Below, one piece after another: positions 11,102 through 22,016 of a stretch of DNA of 64,000 nucleotides (its first letter is position 1; the number at the start of each line of letters is the position of its first letter). This DNA is from Distichodus sexfasciatus (taxonomy: Eukaryota; Chordata; Actinopteri; Characiformes; Distichodontidae), in assembly GCA_032718565.1 (NCBI GenBank), contig JAVGVS010000007.1:5386259-5450258 (forward strand). The letters run 5' to 3'. A program made the position numbers and the translations under genes. A model generated the notes under the pieces. The model had not been told where the DNA came from. It saw nothing but the letters and a program-made list of their open reading frames with translations, and ran no database searches.

Positions 11102-11179
11102 ATGCTGCTCGCCGAACAGCAGAAAACCCAGAGGGTGTGAAAAGCAGGACTCACTTGTACCTTCCACATCACATCCCCA

Positions 11180-11193
11180 CGTCCCTCTAGTGG
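11180..11193 (-). promoter_or_regulatory. CTCF-like motif, weaker
   Basis: On the minus strand the 14-mer CCACTAGAGGGACG matches 12 of 14 positions of the CTCF core. Together with the site at 11088 it forms a pair with opposite orientations. Confidence 0.3.
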
Positions 11194-11739
11194 GAGAGAG
11201 AACAGTGTTGACGCTGTGTTTTATTGATCGACTGTTTTAAAACCGATCTAAAAGCGCTGTCAGGTTTGCAGACCCCTGAATTCGACTGTCAAAAGAATAT
11301 CATTAGCTTTGGTTTTTATTCTGCTGGCGGAGAGCATAAAAATCAATGCAGGTCCCACTATTTGACTCTAGACGTCAATGCGGGTCTTTTACTCTCTATA
11401 TGTTGCTTGTCCACATTATTACCTCTTCTCTAAAATTACCTTCCCTCCTGTAAAAAGAACCTGCACTGACAAGCTGATTTTAGCATCATTTTAATTTGTG
11501 AAGGCCATTTTTACTGCTTCATGTTTTGTAGCATTTAAACTGAGTGCTCTGCCAATCGATCTTAGGCCAGACTACCAATCACTAACTCGATCAGCATCTC
11601 ATGCACATATAAATCCCTAGACATATCCATACTTCTCATCCTCTTCCGTTTTGATGTAACTGCACACACCCTTCATCTCGCTCATGTCCTACAATTCTTC
11701 TGTTAGCCTCCATTAAGCACAGGAGCCTGTTGTGATTGT

Positions 11740-11985
11740 TTTGCATAATATCTCAATTACCCATGTGCCCCGGCTAACGGCAGAGCGTTGCGTGATACAA
11801 TGTCGGTCGTGCTGCAGCTCCGCCTTCGAACCGCACGGCTTTTATTGAAAGCGACACAACTATTATAGCACACTTCCCCCATGCAGCGGCTACTAATGAG
11901 CGGCCGCTCCCTGACGGCTGTGTGTGTGTGTGGGGAGACAGCGTTGAGGAAATTTGGAAAAGAGAAGGCCATAAGGACAGGAGAG
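11740..11985. promoter_or_regulatory. Candidate regulatory block, repeat-poor
   Basis: Unique, CpG-containing sequence (including a NotI-type GCGGCCGC at 11900) with scattered AT-rich cores such as 'tctcaattac' and 'tactaatgag', broken only by a short GT run. No frame with splice sites was found. It looks like the conserved non-coding elements of fish developmental loci, but conservation was not tested. Confidence 0.22.
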
Positions 11986-12097
11986 CTTCATTCAGGTGTG
12001 GATGTGAGTAAGTGCCACACTGTGTAGTGTTCAGTGATTAGAGATAAAAGTTTTGTTTACAATTTCCAGTTCTTAATATGTTTTAAATCAATTATAA

Positions 12098-12365
12098 TGG
12101 AGGTTTATTTTCAACTGCTGGTCCGCTGCCCCTAGTGGTCTGCGGCCCAATTGCAGGTGGTCTGTGACATGCGATCCAATTTCACTACTGAAATCACTTT
12201 TTTAAAATTATTTCTTTTTTCATTTTTCAGAACATTTTCAGATGATTTGGACATATTTATGAATAATGAACTTAATGCAAATATCTAAAAATTCATTAAA
12301 AAAACTCCCTCCCGCACTGCTTAATCTGAGTGGTAGTGCCTGACAGAAGCAGTTGAAAACCCCTG
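12098..12365. mobile_element. hAT-type MITE with 8-bp target duplication
   Basis: The right end 'cagttgaaaacccctg' is the complement of 'caggggttttcaactg', and the left end reads tggaggtttattttcaactg, a worn version. The 8-bp flanks are AATTATAA (12090-12097) and AATTATAT (12366-12373), 7 of 8 identical, as expected for hAT insertion. The inside resembles the element at 41168-41380 ('ctgcggcc', 'ggtctgtgacatg'). Confidence 0.75.
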
Positions 12366-13149
12366 AATTATATCACAGCATTACTTTTCTGATTTTAAAA
12401 AGAACATCCCGGTAGCAACTCTGGCTTCCCCTCTCTGGCAATGTGAAGTAATGTAGGAAAACTGATGGCATCCATTGTGATGCATCGTGATGCACTGAGA
12501 TATCGCTTCGAACTGAATCATTGACATAATAATCGTAATCGAATCGTGAGACCAGTGAAGGTTCACACCTCTAGAAACAATACAAAAAAGGTTGTGTATC
12601 TTTTTCCACTAAATGTAGGTTCGGCCATTTAAATGTAAAGATATTTAATGATGAATGAGCAGCTGATGTTTTGGAGTTCACTTCTCTGCACAGTAATAAT
12701 GGCACCCTCTGTACTGAATAGCCTTCCTGTAGGCACACTTGCCACTTATACAAATATCAATATGTAATGTGTAATTCATTTGTGGAGCTGATTAATAAAA
12801 ATCGATAGTCATAATTGCAGCCAGGACCCTGTGGTGTTATTTGCCGTTTTGATCTATTGTCCTCAGCTCTACCTGGCCAGGGTGTAACAGTACAGAGAGA
12901 GTAACAGAACCGTGCTGCGATTGCCAAGGAAAACGACCAACGGTCATGACAACCTGCACGTATCATGTCTTTATCTGTACAAACACACTGGAACTGTCGA
13001 GGAAAATGATTGAGCAAATATTTAAGAATGTAAACTAACATACATACATATTAACAGTCTGTGTGTTTTGGATAAGATCTAACTGTTGTGGAGATGAGAG
13101 TTGTCTTTAATTTTTTAGACACTGCTTCTCAAAGCTAAATACATAGTCG

Positions 13150-13380
13150 CGAAAATCAGCAGTGTGAGTGGTCAGCAGAGGTCAGGGCGGTGCTGGAAGG
13201 CAGGCGGTCAGGCAGCCGGCTCACCCCACTGTGCCTGCCCAGTGAGGCAGGAAGTGCAAATCGATAGCACTTACCCTTTTCCTATTCCGGCTTCCCCAGG
13301 GTCTCGAGCAGCGAGGCGTTAAGAAGCATGTGTCTTTGTGAGTGGAATAAACAGTAATGGAGGGGGATGGAATAAATGAA
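13150..13380. promoter_or_regulatory. Candidate regulatory block, repeat-poor
   Basis: G+C-rich unique sequence with 'gtgcaaatcgatagcactta' (a POU-like half site and an ATCGAT palindrome). No open frame with splice signals. The call is by composition only. Confidence 0.2.
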
Positions 13381-13659
13381 CACATATTTTGCTTGAACTT
13401 ATTATTTATGCCAGTTCATTTTCTTTGCAACAAGGGGCCAATGGTTCATAGGTCAGTCTTAGAGTCAATGACTAGAATGATGTGCAGAATTTGTGGGTTA
13501 AAAAGTCTGTAATGAATCTTTGTGTTCAAGCGTAGAGGCTCCAAGGTCTTCCAACGTTTATTTGCCAGAAAATTAACCACTGATTAGAATTTTGCAGAAT
13601 TGCCACCTGCAGAGGCCAATTGATGGATATCTTCAGCTTGCATTGAACTTGACTTGACA

Positions 13660-14114
13660 CGCTGCAAAAAATCAGTGTCAGAAAATAAGAAAAAGAAAAG
13701 GATAATAAGAAAAAAGGTACCAGAATCAAGCTAAATTATCAATATAGCCAATATAGTGAGAAGATTTATCTTGTAAAGGTCTCTTAAAGCAAGAAAAAAA
13801 CGTTCATTTTTCCATGTTTTTAGCTTTAATAATACATTGTATTCTTAAAATAAGCAAAGTTGTCATGAATTTCTTAACTCGTAGTGGAACCTTTCAGTTC
13901 TCTTAATTAAATTTCTTATTTCATATTAAGAAGTTCTTATAATCAATGCATTTTCTTAATAAGATAATTGTAGCCAACGTTTCTTAAAATTAGATTATTT
14001 ATCTTACACATACAAGTCTAGTCAAGTCAGTTATTCTTAAAATAAAAAGAAAAACAAGATCTATTTTTTCTTTTTAAGATTGTCTGGCTTGTTAAGATTT
14101 CATTTTTTGCAGCG
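13660..14114. mobile_element. Non-autonomous inverted-repeat element (MITE)
   Basis: Ends are perfect 13-bp inverted repeats: cgctgcaaaaaat at 13660 and attttttgcagcg ending at 14114. The inside is very A+T-rich with repeated 'ttctta'/'taagaa' blocks. Elements starting 'ctgcaaaaaa' with this kind of interior are common in fish genomes. No clear target duplication was seen. Confidence 0.65.
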
Positions 14115-16082
14115 CAGCTGGGCTTCATTTAGTTTCCTGATGATGTTTCAGCTTAAAAGTCCAGTTGCCTTCAATTCAAGCTCTCAAGATTATCTCGCTA
14201 ATGCATGCTCTAGTGTACCTGGTCATCAGTGCACTGCTAGTGTACCATCAGTTGAGAGTATCTGAGATATAAGCAGTAAGGGTACTTGACCCACCGTAGA
14301 GCCCAGAATGGGTCAGCTGGAAATGGAAGATGGAGTAAGAGAGAGAGTAAATATAAGAGTGATGGAGAGGTGTTGAGGAACAGCGACTGCTCTTTTCATC
14401 ACTAGTTTGGTGGAAGTGAGAAGCCAGAACATGCTGTCCAATCAACTAGTCTACCTACAGTCCCTCTCTTTTGCTTGCTCTCCTTTTTCTGCTCCACCTT
14501 GGATCCAGGATACTGCAAATGTAAAATCCACATGCACACTCAACAATCAGGAGGGAATTAGTGTTTAAGTACTTGCGTACAGTTTTGAAAGTTGATGTTT
14601 TGCCTCCCATGTCCAACAAATCACATGCTCTTTATGTCTTCATGTATGCTGTGGCCCTGAGGTCCTAAAATTTTCAGGTCAGTGTCCAAAAAAAAGAGAT
14701 ATTTGGCACACTATGAACAAGGATCTGTTTTGCTTGGAAAATGATCTCCGTTTTAAAGCTCTGTCTATGAAGCTATGGAAGTGTGTTAAAGGCATGTTGT
14801 TGAAGACAACTGTAAGATGCTCAGGCTCAGCTTGTCTGCTGCCAGTTGCTTCTCACATGAACCTATTTTGACCCCTGGGAAGCTAATCCAGATCTTCATT
14901 TATCAATGTATTGAATTTTCGGACCAATAAAGCTTTTTGTAAATCAATGGCGCTCCTTTGAAGATCACTTTCTAGTGGTTTTAGGTCATAGAGTGATTAT
15001 ATTGATAGGAACGTTAAATCTGTTTTTTCTAACTGAACGATCCTCACGTAATGTTGTTTTATTTCGGGGACCGTAATGATGCCTGCTGCATTAATGGACG
15101 ATGGTCCTTGGTCTCTAAGGACTCACATTTGTCTATGTGTACTGAAGCATCACCTTTTCCTTATGTGACACTTTCTGGTCTGATCCACATGACCCTGTGT
15201 TCTGCCTCTTCACCATCACCACATGCTGCTCTCCATCTCATGCTCTCCATCTTCCAACTTAATGTTCGGCTTGACCGACTTCATCCTAAAATCCTGCCTC
15301 TCCATCTCGAATGCAGCCTGTGACCCCGTTGTGCAGCTGGGTGCTCTGATTAGGGTTTAATAGAGGATAGAATTGTGAATTTAAAGGCGAGGACTGGGAT
15401 CTCTGATATACCCAGAACAATATCAGGCTTGTAGAAGTGTCATGTGGCAGTCTGTTTTTTTTTCTTCTTTGCACATGTTTTTGAAGGGTTAGATTTGAAA
15501 TGAAATTCCCTTTCCTTTATAATGAGTTCCAGGTGCGAGGACGAGATTTCATATCAGTATATTACAGACTTTGTGAGAGTCTTTTCACACTTATCCTCAC
15601 GCCTCGTGATGTGTTCAGTCTGTGAGATGTTGCTTCTTGACCTTTGTCTGGCTTTTCCTTGTTTTTATCGATTGGTCTTTCTCCCCTTTCTCTCTCAGTG
15701 TTGACCTTGTCTGAGCGGTGCCTTTACAGTGTGAGGCCTCTGCATGGTTTTTTTTTGTTGCTGTTGAGCTGTGTTTACCCTCAAGCCTTGCTAATAGCCT
15801 GTGACATACAGTGGTGTGGAGTACCTGAAAGCTGTACTTACTGAAAAAGTAAGGATTAGAAAATGACTAAAGGAAAAGTTAAAATAGACCCATTAGAATA
15901 TTAAAATGATATAAATTTACATAAGCATAGTAAAGGTTAGATATTACTGTAGATATTTGACTCTGAAGCCTTTAAGTGCTTAAATTAGCTTACTGTAAAA
16001 ATACGACAGCGATTCTCACTGTTCTTTAATTCCAGAAATGGCGAGGTCTAGGCCGCGCTTAGCAATTTATCAGTATCATCCC
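14115..16082. other. Non-coding unique stretch
   Basis: No repeat family or exon-like segment recognised. Short reading frames of 60-90 codons have neither good starts nor splice sites. Confidence 0.4.
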
Positions 16083-16205
16083 TTTAGTGTTCTAAAGATA
16101 CGTTCATCTGAATCAATACAATTCAATGATCAGTCAGTCCATAGCATTAATCCGAAATGAAAATATCAATCAGACATCAGACATATTGTAATGTCATTTT
16201 ATATT

Positions 16206-16592
16206 CAGTCCCTCCAGGATTTTACAGTCCTTATTTGAGATTATTTTGCGACCTAAATAGTCTGATTTCGCGCAACTTTTCTAAAAAAAAAATTGTGATG
16301 AAAGTTCCGGTGTTTTTAGGCGCTTTGTTGGAATTAAGATGCGGGAGCAGGTAAAAGTGGCGGGAAAAAGTAGCATTTTCCCCCTTTATAATAATTCTTT
16401 AACAATTATTCATTCATTCATTCATTATCCGAACCGCTTAATCCCAACCGGGGTCGCGGGGACCGTAGCCTCTCCCGGAAACTTATGGGTACAAGGCGGG
16501 AACCAACACTGGGCTGTCGCCCTTTTACAATTAATTGGCTGAATTTGTGTAAATAGTTGCGATCGCAACATCGCAAAATCCTGGAGGGTCTG
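16206..16592. mobile_element. MITE with 'ccctccaggattt' inverted ends, nested
   Basis: Left end cagtccctccaggatttta and right end aaaatcctggagggtctg are inverted repeats (one mismatch in the first 17). The 8-bp flanks TTTATATT and TTTGAACT agree at 5 positions, a weak target duplication. It carries a DANA-like SINE fragment inside (16407-16525). Confidence 0.65.
16407..16525 (-). mobile_element. DANA-like SINE, 3' end only
   Basis: An (ATTC)n tail at 16407-16428 is followed by 'atccgaaccgcttaatccc', 'ggggtcgcgggg' and 'ggcgggaaccaacactgggc', the complement of the 3' part of DANA-type elements. The tRNA head is absent, as in 5'-truncated retroinsertions. Confidence 0.65.
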
Positions 16593-17079
16593 TTTGAACT
16601 GGAGGATTATATTTTATTAAAATAAAAGATTGCTTTTCATTTCAATGTCTGGTTGAGCTGAGGAATACAAATGTCAAATGATACTTTGTTTGCTTTTTGT
16701 GTGTTAATATGAATGGAAGTGATTGTGTCAAATTAGCCAGGCTCCTGAAATGAATTGAATCAAAATTGTACTGTATCAGACTTTGTGATATTGGCAGAAA
16801 TTGAATCGATATATTATCTTAATTTGATGTACAACCCTATTCAGAATCAGCTCCTAAAAGGAAAAATTGTTTTTAAAAAGCAGACTGTCATCAATAGAAA
16901 TGTACTGGAGTAAAATGTGCCTAACTTTCCTTAAAATTATCAAATTATTTAAAAATAATATATATTTTTAATTATTTGCAAATAAAAATTCTGCCCAATT
17001 ATAAAAACTAACTCTTAAAAACAGTTTTCTAAGTAATGCACATACACTACTGGTACAATATGTATGGTTCCTGCTTCCT

Positions 17080-17530
17080 CTCTTGAGTTTAATTAGTCGG
17101 GTCCATGGTAGAGGCCGAGTGGCATGTTGCTGTATCTGTGCAGGCTACAGTGATGAAAGAGCTGGTCTGAGGGACCAGTGCAGGATGTAGGGTTTTGGAC
17201 GGAGCTAAGTGGTTAGGGACATGACCCAAGCTGAGCTCTATTCCTCTCATTAGCATTAGCAAAGATTCTGCTTGTGTTTCTCCCCCTTAGTAAGTTCAGA
17301 GCTAATTAGACTCAGGCTAGGTGGATCGATGTGCCCCGTATTGGCAGTGATTAGCCTCCTGTCTCAGGATATTTAACATATTTACAGCTCATCGACTTTT
17401 AACGGCTCCAAACAGCATGTCCTTAACATCAAATGCATCTCCCCTTTCATCAGTTCGGGGACTCTGAGTTGTTTTTCAAGGGAATGGGGGCATTAGTTGC
17501 TTTCATTAATGGCCACAGAGATGGTTGAGC
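17080..17530. promoter_or_regulatory. Candidate regulatory block, long and repeat-poor
   Basis: About 450 bp without simple repeats, with several TAAT/ATTA cores ('tttaattagtc', 'gctaattagactc', 'ctcattagcattagc') and an even base composition. It lies about 4 kb upstream of the candidate exon. No splice-flanked reading frame. The conserved-element call is inference. Confidence 0.28.
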
Positions 17531-18188
17531 GCAGTCATGACCCTTGTGTAAGAAAGTTTGTAAACCGTAATTGACACCAGAAATCAGATAAATGCAGACT
17601 TCTGTAGAATATACCTATATCTGAAATGCAGTAACGCATATAATTCTTACTGCTCAATAGTGCTAAATATAGGTGCCTTTAACAGTGTTAAAAATTAATG
17701 AATTCTTGGCCACTTGCCTTGTGCTGCAATGCTCGCTTATGCTGGTAGTTTCTTAAGCCATCTGCTCGGGGGGTGTGAAAGAAGCAGTAATTGCACTATC
17801 ATAGTTAAAGTTAATTGTGTATTGCCCTTTGGGATGCAGAAAGCAAATTATAAATTAACCGTGTCCTTATAATGTCACATTAAAGATCATCTGGGTATGT
17901 AAGCTTACGTTTTTGTTGTTACATGAGAGACATAAGGTTAAGTTCAGTTAGGGATCCAACAATATGCCTTATGCTTTTGTAACGTACACTTGTAGTGTCA
18001 GACTTTGTGGATGAACAGGGATGCAGGCAGTCAGGGGTGTGGCACCAAATTCTCGGCCCTATACACAAGCAGTCCCCATGGACCCCACCTCCACCGTCCC
18101 ACTTTTGATGTCTTTGCAGGCACGATGCAGCTGAGAATTTATTAAGAAATGAAACAAAACAAACTCAAACAAAAATGCAACATTTTGT

Positions 18189-18348
18189 TTACATTCACGG
18201 CACTTATCAGAGTGACTTTCACCCTGGAGCTATTCGGGGTTACGGGTCTTGCTCAGAGACCTAATGATAGCGGTACTGGAGGTAGGATTTGAACCCACAA
18301 CCTCTTGGTTCAGGGTGAGTATCCTAGCCACTACTTCACCACTACCAG
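18189..18348 (-). mobile_element. SINE-B
   Basis: Tail-side 'cacttatcagagtgacttt' at the low end, 'gggtcttgctcagagacc' in the body, and the head 'gatttgaacccacaacctc' ... 'cctagccactacttcacca' at the high end. Moderately diverged. Confidence 0.75.
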
Positions 18349-18899
18349 TGGTGCCATAACGCTTAGGATGTTGCATCTGTGACTGGATATTTGCTGTATT
18401 TGAAGTGGTAAAAGCACAGTAGGGCAGAACATCGGAGATATTTTACATTTGCAGCATTTATGAAACACTCTTGCTTATATTTCCTAATTCCAAGGAGAGG
18501 GACAGGCCAAAACGAGACACTAGAGCCCTGAGTCAGGACTTATGTCCCTGACCTTAAAACAACACAGCCTTAAACAAACCAACAAGCATAAAAATCTGTA
18601 ATGTTCCTGAAAGACACTCAAGGCCTGCAGTAGAACTTTGACATTATGTTGTGCGAACATGGTTTTGTTAGACCTATTTTAAGCCCCTGTGGTCCTATTA
18701 AAAGAGCCAGTAATGTGAGGGCTGATATCCAGGTGCTCCTCCAGGATTCAGCATTATCTTTCAGGGCTTTTTCCCTTTTTTAGGCAAACCCAGGGAGAGC
18801 TGGGAGATCACTCCGTCTTGCTCTGCCTAGCTGCTGTCAGTGTAGTGAAATGAGTTTTTTGAAAAGAGAATTAAGTCTTCATCTCCTATTAGGTAACAC

Positions 18900-19085
18900 T
18901 TTTATCTAGCTTCTGTTAGCACGACCCTGTGTCTGCCGAGTCACCGACGACTCTGCTCTGCCGCAAATGGTATCACCTTCTTTTCTGAGCCGTGAAGTTG
19001 CTGCAGGAGAGGCGATTGAGCTGTTCAAACAGCATCTCGCTCAGCTAGCGGCCTCTGAGAGGCCCATGACCGCCAGGCTAACATC
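18900..19085. promoter_or_regulatory. Candidate regulatory block
   Basis: Repeat-poor and CpG-containing, ending at a short GT run (19097-19125). A frame is open from 18967 to 19296 but crosses the GT repeat and lacks splice sites, so coding is unlikely. Confidence 0.2.
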
Positions 19086-19384
19086 CACTCTTTCGGAAGT
19101 GTGTGTGTGTTTGTGCGTGTGTAGGAGGAGGAGGAATCCCTTGACAAGCGCAAACAGGAGTGTTTACCTGCAGTTATTTTTATGGAGGGGTCAACCCCCG
19201 CGCGTAATGCAGTCGCAGCGTTGCTGGCGGCTCTGTGAAGAGGTTGTGTGTGCAACATGGAGACGTTGTGATGGGATATTGGTGCCCGCAGGCTAGAGGT
19301 CGCTGTGCAAAACTCTCCCACATCACACCACTGGGTTTCATCCGCCAGAGCTGTAAGCACGACTACAGACTATAGACTATAAAC

Positions 19385-19640
19385 GCAACCGGAGCTTATC
19401 CCGGGAACTATGGGCGCAGGGCTGTGACCAACCCTGGGCAGGCGCCAACACACCGCAGGGCCCACACACTCACATTCACATCTTACGGGGACAATTTAGA
19501 ATCACCAATCAACCTATACTGCATGCTTATGGACTGTGGGAGGAAACCGGAGCCCCCAGTGGAAACCAAGCGAACATGAGGAGAAAGACCCTACGGCCCA
19601 CCTGGGGATCGAACCTAGGACCTTCTCACTGTGAGAGATA
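19385..19640 (-). mobile_element. DANA-like SINE
   Basis: On the minus strand the order is that of DANA: head with B-box-like GGTTCGATCCC, then 'gcttggtttccactggg', 'ggtttcctcccacagtcc' and 'gattctaaattgtccccgta', ending with 'ccgggataagctccggtt'. Parts of the head are shortened. Confidence 0.8.
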
Positions 19641-19805
19641 TGGTCAAGGTAAACAATATTTGAAGCAGCTAGTTGGGATGGAAGTGAGACTGTAATGTTT
19701 CATATAATCCTTCAAAGCACTATTTTTGCCTTTATTTTGCTAGCCTTTGACAGAAAAACTATGACCATATGTGTTACACTCTCTAGCAAAACTTGTGATT
19801 TCCAA

Positions 19806-19888
19806 CACTTTCTCATCTCTTTTCTCCTCACAGTATTGAAAAGAAACAAGTCATCATACGATATGAGTGAGATGTGTAAATTCTCTCC
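19806..19888 (+). repeat. Copy 1 of an 83-bp dispersed segment with a splice-acceptor-like tract
   Basis: Begins 'cactttctcatctctt' and contains a polypyrimidine run ending in CACAG, then 'attgaaaa' and 'gagatgtgtaaattctctcc'. A close relative is at 22563-22636. Not called an exon: no matching donor was found and the open frame ends at 19925. Confidence 0.6.
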
Positions 19889-20269
19889 ATCCCCCTGCCA
19901 TTTCCCTTGTATCGGCTCAGTTTAAAGCGTCTTTTAAGAGTTGTGCTGAGGGTGGTTTCATGCCGCCGTAAAGAGGTGAGAGAATACCATCTCTGAAAAT
20001 GCCAGTTCCACAGCCATACTGGGAAAAATGTAATATATATTAAAAAGGGGGAAACAAAAGAGGAAGAAAATGGGCTTTTCTCATGCAAGTGAAGTTATAA
20101 ATGGCCCAGTTAACAAAAGCTATAAGGGCTTCCTGCAAAGTTTTGTAGTTTAAGCCTTTGATAGCGTGTGTGTGGGGGGAGGGAGCTTTTAATAATTGCA
20201 TGCCAGTGCGTAAATGCACACACACCACTAAGCAACTCAGACAACGTGGAAATCACTTAGGACTTGATA

Positions 20270-20600
20270 TCTTCCCGTTCTGTCCTCCTCGATTCGTCTG
20301 AGTCCCCACAAAGAAACCACGCCTGGCTCCTCAAGAGGAGTAATTAGGGACAGTGCGCGTTTATTTTTAGGCACCTGTGCGTCAGGAAGCCTTGTGTTTT
20401 TAAAGGAAGGCACAGGAGTTTGCTCTCACTTCTGGGCCTCGTCTCTCTGTCTCCTGCAGGGTGTCATGTTTATTTCATCAGCCCTGGGCTTTTCTTTTGT
20501 CGTGAGATCGCTCCGCACATCCGCCGACTGTCTCCCTGCCACTCGTCAGTGGCGGGAGCCATCACGGCTGCGTTTTAAGTCCGTCCCCCCACCGCACCCT
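20270..20600. promoter_or_regulatory. Candidate regulatory block upstream of the exon
   Basis: Repeat-poor, with 'ggagtaattagggac' and 'gtgcgcgtttatttttagg'. It also holds an acceptor-like 'tctctgtctcctgcag' at about 20443-20459, but no donor pairs with it to give a convincing exon. It is followed by a CT tract (20738-20762). Confidence 0.22.
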
Positions 20601-21316
20601 TCTACTCCACGCTCATCCCTGACAGTTCCTCCTGTTGTTTGTCTTCTTCTCGCCTTTTTTTCTTTCATGGTCATCCCGCCATTCTTCCTTCGGCGCTCGT
20701 CCCACAGACTGGTACTCGATGTCTGTGCGCTCTCCCATCTCTCTCTCTCTCTCTCTCTTTCTCACTCCCTCCCCTTTGCATCGGAAGAGTGCAGCAGCAT
20801 CCAAAAGCTAGCTGTCACACGTTGAGTCCCTGTCACTTTTGGGAAAGGATGAGGCTTTCATATCAGGCGCCGAATACCCTTTTGCGTTCCTCTCCACTCC
20901 CACCAACAGTAATCAAAGTAGAGACAGCTGCTAAAAATGGTGCTGAGGAAGACAAGGCGCCTCAGATGTTAATGGAAGCGTGTAGTCAGTCAGTGGCCCA
21001 CCAGGGACCCCGCTGGGGGGAAAGATGTTTTATCATGCAGTCATCGTCACACGGCATGACAATTAAAATAGGGCTGTGAAGATCTTCTGATACTTTTTTA
21101 TTATATAGAATATTCCATACGACTAGAGCAGTTTACACACAGACTTTGTTGATAGTTTTATCTCATTTTTTTCCTGAACCTGAAGTGCATGTAAGGTCAT
21201 TTGCTAGTTTTTTTTATTAAAATCAGTGACAAGTTTTGGTTTTTGAAGATGTATTTTAAGAGCCAGTCGTTCCTCAGACTTGAAGTTGAACCCGCCTTGT
21301 CTCTTATTTATTGCAG

Positions 21317-21488
21317 AGTTCTACTGGAGAGGTACAAGCTGGGAGCAGTAAAGAAGAGAAACCCGGACATCCATCTAAAACGGTGAAGGAGGTTTCCAAA
21401 CATGGCCACGCCCCATCCACTGAAAGCAGGGTCATCTCCACCTCCTCCCACTACTCCAACGAGCAAACAGAAGATCCATCACCGTCCA
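21317..21488 (+). CDS. Candidate internal exon of an unidentified large-intron gene
   Basis: The segment follows a good acceptor (pyrimidine-rich 'cttgtctcttatttattgcag') and ends at a consensus donor (CCA|gtgagt). It is 172 bp, entered in phase 0 and left in phase 1. Only this frame is open; the other two + frames hit stops. It encodes 57 residues, starting SSTGEVQAGS and ending QTEDPSPS, with 14 Ser, many Lys/Glu and almost no bulky hydrophobics. I expect a disordered linker or regulatory region, not a folded domain. I see no catalytic motif, signal peptide, membrane segment or zinc finger. The gene is not recognised. Repeat-poor blocks on both sides fit an intron of a developmental regulator, but that is context only. 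The main alternative is a chance ORF between cryptic splice sites; the clean codon use and strong sites argue against it. Confidence 0.55.
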
Positions 21489-22016
21489 GTGAGTCTTTCC
21501 CGTCTCCGCTGTTTTTATCTATGCTTGTCTTGTGATATTAGTTTTTTTTTTTTACTTTAATCCAAAGCATGGCATGAGCCTGGGGTCATTGATCAGTCCT
21601 TATCTGTAGGACTCTCAGGCTTCACTCTCTTTAGTCATGCAGCCGTAATGTTCCAAATATATTTACCTCACAAACAAGCCAATTTCTTAATAAATCCAAA
21701 TATGTACTCAGTAAAAGAAACCACTCTGACATAGGCGTCTGTCTGAGTGTCAAGTTGGGCTTGGGTCATGGCTGCTTGCCCACACAGGAGCCAAATCCAG
21801 CCTCAAGTGTCTAGCAGACTGACTAAATAAAGACATCTGGTCTTTAATCCAATATAAAGGAACATGCCTGCATCCATCATCTCCTTCATAACTTTACTTC
21901 CTGTCTGCTGGTGCGGTACATGACCTCACTCAGTACCACTTGACTTTAGAGAGCGGTGGTCAACATGGAATTGTTGTCTTTTATTCATTCAAACAGGAGG
22001 TGGTGAACGCAGATTA
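21489..22016. other. Intron-like sequence after the candidate exon
   Basis: Unique sequence with a poly-T run at 21543-21553. No further exon-like segment recognised. Confidence 0.35.

Larger units (their letters stand above)
16083..16818. mobile_element. hAT-like MITE, interrupted by a second element
   Basis: The outer parts (16083-16205 and about 16593-16818) align by eye with the element at 54698-55182. Shared pieces include 'cagacat', 'catattgta', 'aatatgaatggaagtg' (versus 'gatatgaacggaagtg') and 'actttgtgatattggcag'. The copy was split by the insertion at 16206-16592. Confidence 0.6.

Noticed and set aside
20394..21079. 143- and 146-codon frames upstream of the exon
   Set aside because: Cross a CT microsatellite and overlap each other; no donor pairs with the acceptor-like 'ctcctgcag'.
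21201..21386. Alternative frame across the exon (ends ...IHLKR)
   Set aside because: Hits a stop inside the splice-bounded interval, so only the other frame can use both splice sites.
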